Assembly: GCA_002329395.1 (NCBI GenBank)
Contig: DCTQ01000041.1
Span: forward strand, 7,986-17,808
DNA from: Candidatus Avelusimicrobium alvi
GTDB lineage: Bacteria > Elusimicrobiota > Elusimicrobia > Elusimicrobiales > Elusimicrobiaceae
Direction of reading: 5' to 3'
DNA length: 9,823 nt
In this document: positions 5,412 through 9,823 of the stretch, piece by piece
Numbering within the stretch: the first letter of the stretch is position 1
Layout of the letters: the number at the start of each line of letters is the position of its first letter
Notes under the pieces: model-generated
What the model was told of the DNA's origin: nothing
Databases searched by the model: none
What the model saw: the letters and a program-made list of their open reading frames with translations, nothing else
Position numbers and translations under genes: made by a program

Positions 5412-7713
5412 AGGTTTCTTCCTGATAGTTTTTATCGTAGGGAAGGCTGTTTAATTCCTCAATTTCCTGGTCAATCATTTCGTAATGGATTTCCCAGCGG
5501 TTGGAGCCTTCGGGCTTGGAAATAAAGCCTTTCATTTCCAGCACGCTTAACATATTGGTGGCGCGCGCGCTGGAACCGAAATGCGCTTTAAGCAAATCCT
5601 GCGATACGCGGCGGCGTTCCTTAATTAAGTTCAGCGCCTGCAGGAGTTCTTCGGGGCTGGTGCCGAGCCCGTCCTGGGGCCGCTGGTGGGACGGCTGTTC
5701 GGCCACGATTTGCACCGGGTAATCCGGCCCGCCCTGCGCACGCAGGAAGTCGGCCACCGCTTTGATTTCTTTTTCGGACACATACGCGCCCTGAATACGA
5801 AGCGGCGTTTTGTCCGACGTGCTTTGATAGAGCATATCGCCTTTACCCAGCAAATCTTCCGCGCCGGTCGCGTCCAGAATTACTTTGGAGTCAATGGACG
5901 AGGCCACCTGTAAAGCGATGCGCGAGGGCAGGTTGGCTTTAATCACGCCCGTGATGACTTTTACCGACGGCCGCTGCGTACATAAAATGAGGTGAATCCC
6001 CAGCGCGCGGCCCATTTGCGCCAGACGCTGGATGGAGTCTTCAATAGAGGCTTTGGTTTGGAGCATCAGGTCGGCCATTTCGTCAATGATGACAAAGATG
6101 TAGAACATTTTTTCTTCGTTGTTCTGCTTCGCCCACTGGTTGTAGCCTTCAATATTTTTTACCTTCGCAAGCTGCATAATCTGCAGGCGTTTTTCCATGA
6201 CCTTTACCAGCATCTGCAGGGATTTGGCGGCGCCGTTTGCGTCTGTTACCACGTCCACATCGTCGCAGGAAGTTTTCGGGTCGTACAGGTACGGGATGCC
6301 TTCGTACAGGGTAAGCTCCACGCGTTTGGGGTCAATCATCAGGAATTTGACCTCGTCCGGGCGGTGCTTGTAGAGAATGGACATAATAATCGTGTGCAGA
6401 CAAATGGATTTACCGCTGTTGGTCGCGCCGGCAATCAGGATGTGCGGCCACTTTTCGGCCACGGAACCGGCCGGGTCCCCGTCGGCGTAGCGGCCCAGGG
6501 CTATCGGGATGACGGCCTTGGAGGCGGCATATACCGGCGACTGCAAAATTTCTTTCATCGTTACCATGACGGGGCGGTCGTTGGGGATTTCAAACCCGAC
6601 GGCGTTTTTGCCCGGAATGGGTGCCTGCACGCGGATGGCGCGCGCTTCCATACTGGCCTGGATGTCCTGCGTGCGGGCCGTGATGGAGGCAATCGTTACC
6701 CCCGGGTCGGGCTTGATTTCGTAGCGGGTAACCACGGGCCCCGGCGAAACGCCGGTAACGCTGGCGCGGATATCAAAGCTTTTTAAGGTGTCTTCCAGCC
6801 GCCGGGTGGCCTGGGCGATTTCGTCGTCCGTCGGGCCGACGATTCCGTCTCCGCTCGGGTCGTTTAACAGCGTAAGCGGCGGCAGCATAAAAGTGGCGGG
6901 ATCAAATTTTTTCACTTCGCCGTTTTCGGTTTCGGCGGGCGTTTCGCGCGTTTCGGAATCCGGCACGCGCTGGGCGGACACTTCTTCGCGGCGCGGCAGT
7001 TTGACGGGTTCGGCCACCGGGCGGCGGATTTCGGGTTTGGAACGGCGGATTTCCGGCGCTTCGTGGATTTCCTCGGCCACGGGGCGGACGGATTCTTTGG
7101 CGGCTTTTTCCTTAATTTCTTTGCGGCCTTCGGTTACTTTTTGTTTGAGTTCGGCGCGCGCTTCCAGCCAGCCGTTAAAATCGTTGCGCATAAATTCCGC
7201 CGTTTTCTGCAGGACGACGGACCAGGGAATCGCAAACAGCATATGCAGGCCCACCAGAATAAGCGCCAGGGAAAAAAGCGTGGCCCCTACGGTGCCGGAT
7301 ACGCTTTTAAGGGCGTAAAAAAGGCTCTGGCCCACGCGGCCGCCGCTGATAAGTGAATCGGTAAAAATCAGTTTTAAAAGGGTAAGCAAAGAAGAAAACG
7401 CCGCCAGCGTGACGGAAGAACCCAGCAGAAAAAACAAAAAGGACGCGCTTTTATGGCGGACGGTTTGCACCAGCCAATACGCCAGGAAAAGCGGAATCAG
7501 CCCGGCCCCCTGGCCGAAGAGCTGGAATAAATCGGAAGATACGGCGTCGCCCGCCGGGCCTTTGGAGGCGTTAAACCACAATATGCAGAACAGCCACAGG
7601 CACAGGGCGCCGGCTAAAATATAAAGCACGGTGCGCATCCAGGCAAGGGAAGATGTTTTTTTGGTTTTCTTTTTGGATTTTTTGGCGGCGTAATAATACT
7701 TTGGCATATTCAT
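5392..7713 (-). CDS. ftsK: FtsK/SpoIIIE DNA translocase
   Basis: FtsK pumps chromosomal DNA through the closing septum and helps resolve chromosome dimers. The 773-residue protein has hydrophobic segments at about 26-46, 63-83, 91-115 and 140-163, forming the membrane anchor. A charged, Pro/Glu/Arg-rich linker follows (about 180-270). The alpha/beta motor domain (about 290-660) has Walker A GATNSGKS (429-436), Walker B FVIIDEMADLM (540-550), and the TQRPSVKVITGVIKANLP segment (579-596) typical of FtsK. A winged-helix gamma domain (about 685-745) should recognise orienting DNA sequences. The linker is short compared with E. coli FtsK, nearer the SpoIIIE size class. It is the first gene of the operon. 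Upstream there is only an AAAGG-like ribosome-binding site, and no clear promoter was seen in the 47 nt after the preceding terminator. Confidence 0.96.
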   Translation of the reverse strand: MNMPKYYYAAKKSKKKTKKTSSLAWMRTVLYILAGALCLWLFCILWFNASKGPAGDAVSSDLFQLFGQGAGLIPLFLAYWLVQTVRHKSASFLFFLLGSSVTLAAFSSLLTLLKLIFTDSLISGGRVGQSLFYALKSVSGTVGATLFSLALILVGLHMLFAIPWSVVLQKTAEFMRNDFNGWLEARAELKQKVTEGRKEIKEKAAKESVRPVAEEIHEAPEIRRSKPEIRRPVAEPVKLPRREEVSAQRVPDSETRETPAETENGEVKKFDPATFMLPPLTLLNDPSGDGIVGPTDDEIAQATRRLEDTLKSFDIRASVTGVSPGPVVTRYEIKPDPGVTIASITARTQDIQASMEARAIRVQAPIPGKNAVGFEIPNDRPVMVTMKEILQSPVYAASKAVIPIALGRYADGDPAGSVAEKWPHILIAGATNSGKSICLHTIIMSILYKHRPDEVKFLMIDPKRVELTLYEGIPYLYDPKTSCDDVDVVTDANGAAKSLQMLVKVMEKRLQIMQLAKVKNIEGYNQWAKQNNEEKMFYIFVIIDEMADLMLQTKASIEDSIQRLAQMGRALGIHLILCTQRPSVKVITGVIKANLPSRIALQVASSIDSKVILDATGAEDLLGKGDMLYQSTSDKTPLRIQGAYVSEKEIKAVADFLRAQGGPDYPVQIVAEQPSHQRPQDGLGTSPEELLQALNLIKERRRVSQDLLKAHFGSSARATNMLSVLEMKGFISKPEGSNRWEIHYEMIDQEIEELNSLPYDKNYQEETYETVYK

Positions 7714-7760
7714 TATTTTACCTTTTTTTACGCCATATTGGGGGCAGTTTTTTACGACCT

Positions 7761-7791
7761 AAAAAAGCCCGCCGGGCGCGGGGGCTTTTTT
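7761..7791 (-). terminator. Rho-independent terminator after the frameshifted secreted-protein gene
   Basis: The arms AAAAAAGCCC (7761-7770) and GGGCTTTTTT (7782-7791) form a GC-rich stem closed by A/T runs on both sides, around a short GC-rich loop. On the minus strand the hairpin ends in six U residues, 20 nt after the stop codon at 7811. It separates this gene from ftsK, which begins 47 nt later. The symmetric A/T runs make it potentially bidirectional. Confidence 0.87.
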
Positions 7792-7810
7792 AGCGGAAAA
7801 GCGGCGGGGC

Positions 7811-8528
7811 TTACTGTTGTACGTATACGCGCCCGTTTGTAACGGTAAACGGCGTGCCCTCATTATAGGCTTTTAGGAGTTTGGTGACCTGGCTGGGAAA
7901 GACATATACGTCCAGCGCGGGTTTACCGGGCACATTAATTTGAATATGGGTCATATTTTTCAGTTTACGCGCTTCCTGGGCCGCAAAAAAAGCTTTAACG
8001 GCCCGGGCTCCCTCCAGCAGGTATTTTTCGGCCAGGTAATTAAATTCCGTAAGGGTTAATTTAACGTCGGCGTAGCGGTGCAGGTAAGGAGAGAGCGTCG
8101 CAAGGAAATTTTCCAGCTGCTGCTGCGTGCCATAGTGCTGGCGCCGCCAGATGGCGGGCGCAATCGTATTAATTTGATCCGCCGAAATAAAAGGGGTATT
8201 TTTGGGAAGCTGGGCGGCGATGCGGTTATCCAGCTGCCGGTAAAAGGACGCCATCTCATAGGCGCGCTTGACGCTGATGTTCTGATTGACGTAGGCCTGG
8301 GTCAGATGGGTTAATTCCGTGCGGTACAGGCTTTTGCCGCGCAGGGAGTTGGTCAGTTCTTTATAAAACGGCTGAAACCGCGCGGACGCGCCCCCCCGCT
8401 TTTAAAAATGAACTGCGCGCCACGGCTTCAAAAGCTTTCGTACCGACGGCAAGCGACTGGGCCTGGGCGGAAATTGCGGTAAAAAACAGGCAAGAGAGTG
8501 CAAAACAAGTTAACAAGATATGGTGCAT
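7811..8528 (-). pseudogene. Secreted protein of unknown function, reading frame broken by one base in a G7 run
   Basis: The gene has all the parts of an expressed gene but one frame break. Translation from ATG at 8526-8528 gives a clear signal peptide (hydrophobic core about 4-18, AQA cleavage site at 21-23). After residue 46 the frame shifts at a run of seven G (plus-strand C7, 8391-8397) and stops at residue 55. Removing one G restores an uninterrupted protein of 238 residues that runs through to the stop at 7811. The downstream part alone is an open frame of 147 residues from 8254, which lacks a ribosome-binding site. The mature protein looks helical in the middle, with a C-terminal VFPSQVTKLLKAYNEG stretch. 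No family was recognised. A promoter and terminator frame the gene. Assembly error, phase variation or true decay are all possible. Confidence 0.75.
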
Positions 8529-8536
8529 AATCATCA

Positions 8537-8542
8537 CTCCCC
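8537..8542 (-). promoter_or_regulatory. Ribosome-binding site that decides the start of the secreted-protein gene
   Basis: The minus strand reads GGGGAG here. It is 8 nt from the ATG at 8528 but only 2 nt from the in-frame ATG at 8534. The 8528 start is therefore preferred, which makes the signal peptide begin MHH rather than MIMHH. Confidence 0.6.
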
Positions 8543-8568
8543 GGGTTCAAGCCCTTTTAGATATTAAA

Positions 8569-8597
8569 ATTCTAAGATATCTTTTTACGCCTGACAA
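8569..8597 (-). promoter_or_regulatory. Sigma70-type promoter of the secreted-protein gene
   Basis: On the minus strand, TTGTCA (8592-8597) is separated by exactly 17 nt from TAGAAT (8569-8574). Each hexamer differs from consensus at one position. Transcription would begin near 8562, about 34 nt before the start codon at 8528. An inverted repeat (AGATAT at 8559-8564, ATATCT at 8577-8582) brackets the -10 element and the start point and could be an operator. That role is inferred from position. Confidence 0.65.
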
Positions 8598-8604
8598 GAG
8601 ACTA

Positions 8605-8690
8605 AAGACCCAGGCCCGCCCTGGGCCTTTTGGGTGGCCAGCGGAATGGCCCGCCGTACTGCCCCTAAGCGGACCGGCGGCGGCATATGC
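8605..8690. repeat. Cluster of GC-rich inverted repeats in the spacer
   Basis: Three short palindromes follow each other here. CCCAGG/CCTGGG (8609-8614, 8620-8625) has a 5-nt loop. GGCCA/TGGCC lies around 8635-8651. CCGCCG/CGGCGG (8651-8656, 8675-8680) has an 18-nt loop. No gene is supported in this stretch: reading frames on both strands have poor composition and no ribosome-binding site. The repeats may be remnants of terminators or a small dispersed palindromic element. Other copies in the genome cannot be checked from this window. Confidence 0.5.
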
Positions 8691-8694
8691 GCAC

Positions 8695-8755
8695 AAAAAG
8701 CCCCGGGGAATTGAACGGCAATGAAACACCCCGGAAATTTAGCCCGGGGCGTTTC
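8695..8755 (-). promoter_or_regulatory. Candidate attenuator: two mutually exclusive hairpins ending in a U run
   Basis: On the minus strand, a 12-bp hairpin with one G-U pair can form between 8744-8755 and 8723-8734 (GAAACGCCCCGG against CCGGGGTGTTTC, 9-nt loop). A second, overlapping stem pairs GCCCCGGG (8743-8750) with CCCGGGGC (8700-8707) and is followed at once by five U residues (8699-8695), which looks like a terminator. The two share the GCCCCGG segment, so only one can form at a time. This matches the logic of an antiterminator/terminator pair. It lies after the strong terminator at 8764-8787 and before the promoter at 8569-8597, so which transcript it would act on is unclear. It may simply be a backup terminator. 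Confidence 0.4.
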
Positions 8756-8763
8756 GGCGGCAT

Positions 8764-8787
8764 AAAAAACCCCGCCGGGAGGCGGGG
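8764..8787 (-). terminator. Rho-independent terminator of the accB transcript
   Basis: Perfect 7-bp arms CCCCGCC (8770-8776) and GGCGGGG (8781-8787) enclose a 4-nt loop. On the minus strand they are followed by six U residues (8769-8764). The hairpin begins 7 nt after the stop codon of the winged-helix gene at 8795. It is a textbook intrinsic terminator. Confidence 0.92.
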
Positions 8788-8794
8788 CTGTAAA

Positions 8795-9049
8795 TTACAT
8801 ATTTTCCTGTATCGGTGCGGCGGGCGGAACGGGAGCGGGCGTTTGGCCCCAGGTAACGTGGTAGTTAATCCCGTCGGCCTCCAGGGAAACTTTGCCCTGG
8901 CTGTACAGAACGCCCAGCGCCAGGTAAAGCACCGAACCCGAAAGCCTAAACAGCACTTTCAGCTGCCAGGAGGAAGCCGTTTTGTGCTCCGAGAGGTATT
9001 CGCTCAGGCGGGTAACCGCCGTTTGGATGTTTTCCTGTAAAGGCGTCAT
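8795..9049 (-). CDS. Small winged-helix protein (resembles the DUF2582 winged helix-turn-helix family)
   Basis: This is an 84-residue protein. Residues about 6-66 look like a compact winged-helix fold: helices around 6-22, 26-36 and 38-50, then a KVSLEADGINYHVTW beta wing (53-67). The segment LYLALGVLYSQGKVSLE resembles the ALGWLAREGKI-type motif of the PF10771/DUF2582 winged-helix family, from memory. A Pro/Ala-rich tail closes the protein. The start lies 2 nt after the accB stop, with only a weak GGGTG ribosome-binding site, so translation is probably coupled to accB. It is directly followed by a terminator. DNA binding is plausible but not shown. A regulator of fatty-acid genes would be a guess from its neighbour. 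Confidence 0.7.
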   Translation of the reverse strand: MTPLQENIQTAVTRLSEYLSEHKTASSWQLKVLFRLSGSVLYLALGVLYSQGKVSLEADGINYHVTWGQTPAPVPPAAPIQENM

Positions 9050-9051
9050 AA

Positions 9052-9564
9052 TTACACCCGTTCAATGGCAAACAGCGCATCGCCCTGTTTAACGGGCTTG
9101 CCGTTTTCCACCAGCACTTTTTTAACAATGCAGGGGAATTCCGCGCGCATTTCGTTAAATACTTTCATGGCTTCAATCAGGCAGATAACGTCGCCTTTTT
9201 CCACGCGGGCGCCCTCTTTCACAAAAGGCGGGGCCGACGGCGTGGAGCCGCGGAAGAAAATGCCCATCAAAGAGGATTTGATAACTTCTTTATATTGTTC
9301 CTGTGCGGCGGCGGGACCGTTGGAACCGGCGGCAGCGGCCGCTCCCCCCACGCTTACCGGCACCGGCACCACGGCGGGTTTGGCTTTTACCAAGCGCAGG
9401 TACAGGCCTTTCTGGTCGTACTCAATGGTGTCAATGTTATTGTCCTGCATAAAACCGTAAAGCTGTTTGACTTCCTTCAAAATCGGGGATTCCTTCACGG
9501 CCGGGGCTTTAGCTGCAACGGTTTTTTTAGCCGGAGCCGTTTTTTTGGTTGCTGTTTTTTTCAT
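9052..9564 (-). CDS. accB: Biotin carboxyl carrier protein of acetyl-CoA carboxylase
   Basis: AccB carries the biotin that shuttles CO2 between biotin carboxylase and carboxyltransferase in the first step of fatty-acid synthesis. The 170-residue protein has the C-terminal biotinyl domain (about 95-170) with SSLMGIFFRGSTPSAPPFV (97-115). The biotin motif EAMKV (131-135) includes the biotinylated lysine K134. The loop FFRGSTPSAPPF matches the protruding thumb of bacterial AccB. An N-terminal helix region (about 25-62) and an Ala/Gly/Pro linker (about 63-90) precede it. Residues 1-24 are an unusual tail of Lys, Ala and Thr. The start has GAGG at a long 11-nt spacing. The winged-helix gene follows after 2 nt. 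No accC is in the window. Confidence 0.94.
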   Translation of the reverse strand: MKKTATKKTAPAKKTVAAKAPAVKESPILKEVKQLYGFMQDNNIDTIEYDQKGLYLRLVKAKPAVVPVPVSVGGAAAAAGSNGPAAAQEQYKEVIKSSLMGIFFRGSTPSAPPFVKEGARVEKGDVICLIEAMKVFNEMRAEFPCIVKKVLVENGKPVKQGDALFAIERV

Positions 9565-9649
9565 AAAAGAAATAACCTCTGTTTCTGAGTAATACCAAAA
9601 CTGCTTTCATTTATTTTACATAATTTTGCCGCGCTTGAGACATCTTCCC

Positions 9650-9823
9650 TTACTTTGGCTTGGTGACAGGCAGGGCTTCCACCTCTTCGCGCAGGAGTTT
9701 TTCCTCGTCTATGGGCTGGTCTATCCCCAGCGTGCGTTTTACTTCAAAAGCGGTAATGGCAAAATTAATGCCTTCCGCGATATGCTTGACGATGCCGGAC
9801 GAAGTTACCCCAATTACTTTACC
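9650..9823 (-). CDS. Trypsin-like (HtrA/S1C type) serine protease, C-terminal fragment
   Basis: Only the last 57 residues are in the window; the gene continues past the right edge. The frame is open from the window edge to TAA at 9650-9652. The visible part begins GKVIGVTSSGIVKHIAEGIN and continues into FAITAFEVKRTLGI. This resembles the last strands of the trypsin fold in HtrA/DegP-type proteases, where G-x-VIG-x and NFAI-type segments precede the end of the domain. It is followed only by a short charged tail, so there is no PDZ domain after it. The catalytic residues lie outside the window and cannot be checked. The accB start follows after 85 nt without an evident terminator, so readthrough into accB is possible. 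Confidence 0.6.
   Translation of the reverse strand, partial: GKVIGVTSSGIVKHIAEGINFAITAFEVKRTLGIDQPIDEEKLLREEVEALPVTKPK

Noticed and set aside
5992..6786. 264-codon plus-strand open frame opposite ftsK
   Set aside because: It is the antisense shadow of a strongly recognised ftsK motor domain. Its His/Gly/Val-rich composition is typical of such shadows.
6965..7140. Repeated PEIRR/RRP-coding segments in the ftsK linker as a possible DNA repeat array
   Set aside because: The similarity is short and reflects a low-complexity Pro/Glu/Arg linker in FtsK. There are no regularly spaced repeats or spacers of the CRISPR kind.
8056..8259. 67-codon minus-strand frame overlapping the frameshifted gene
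   Set aside because: It is an alternative frame of the same segment. The 7811-8254 frame has the better protein character and joins the signal-peptide frame after removing one G.
8609..8630. CCCAGG/CCTGGG hairpin followed by CCTTTT as a plus-strand terminator
   Set aside because: The T run is short and interrupted, and no plus-strand gene lies upstream. It was kept only as part of the inverted-repeat cluster.
8547..8729. 60-codon minus-strand reading frame in the palindromic spacer
   Set aside because: It lacks a ribosome-binding site, has no coherent hydrophobic or domain pattern, and runs across the hairpins and the promoter. It is better explained as spacer DNA.

Overview
The window is a compact bacterial chromosome segment with every recognisable gene on the minus strand. 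It has one partial tRNA gene, eleven intact protein genes, one frameshifted gene and one protein gene cut by the right edge. A TolQ/TolR/TonB-type motor, a LolA-like lipoprotein and an FtsK with an N-terminal membrane domain point to a Gram-negative (diderm) bacterium of moderate GC content. The gene mix and style resemble Elusimicrobiota, but this is an impression: no marker in the window proves the phylum.

Layout, in the direction of transcription (right to left). The right edge carries the C-terminal end of a trypsin-like (HtrA-type) serine protease (9650-9823). Next come accB, the biotin carrier of acetyl-CoA carboxylase (9052-9564), and a small winged-helix protein starting 2 nt after it (8795-9049), closed by a strong terminator at 8764-8787. 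A palindrome-rich 266-bp spacer follows. It holds two hairpins that exclude each other and a good sigma70-type promoter (8569-8597). That promoter drives a gene for a secreted protein of unknown function (7811-8528), whose frame is broken by a single-base excess in a run of seven G (8391-8397). Its terminator is at 7761-7791.

The rest is one tightly packed nine-gene operon, 7713 down to 320: ftsK, lolA-like lipoprotein, pgsA, pgpA, tolQ/exbB, tolR/exbD, tonB/tolA-like, a small membrane protein, and an NAD-dependent epimerase. Genes overlap or lie 1-18 nt apart throughout, and a rho-independent terminator at 266-296 ends it. The operon combines chromosome segregation at the septum (FtsK), the last two steps of phosphatidylglycerol synthesis (PgsA, PgpA), lipoprotein handling (LolA-like) and a proton-driven envelope motor (TolQR plus TonB/TolA). 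It reads as a cell-division and envelope-building unit.

At the left edge, a 217-bp AT-rich gap separates this operon from a tRNA-Ser(GCU) gene with an extended -10 promoter. The gap also holds a plus-strand ribosome-binding site followed by a two-codon reading frame and the shared terminator hairpin. No CRISPR array, transposase or defence system was seen. The points most worth a second look are the G7 frameshift, the candidate attenuator upstream of it, and the composition of the envelope operon.
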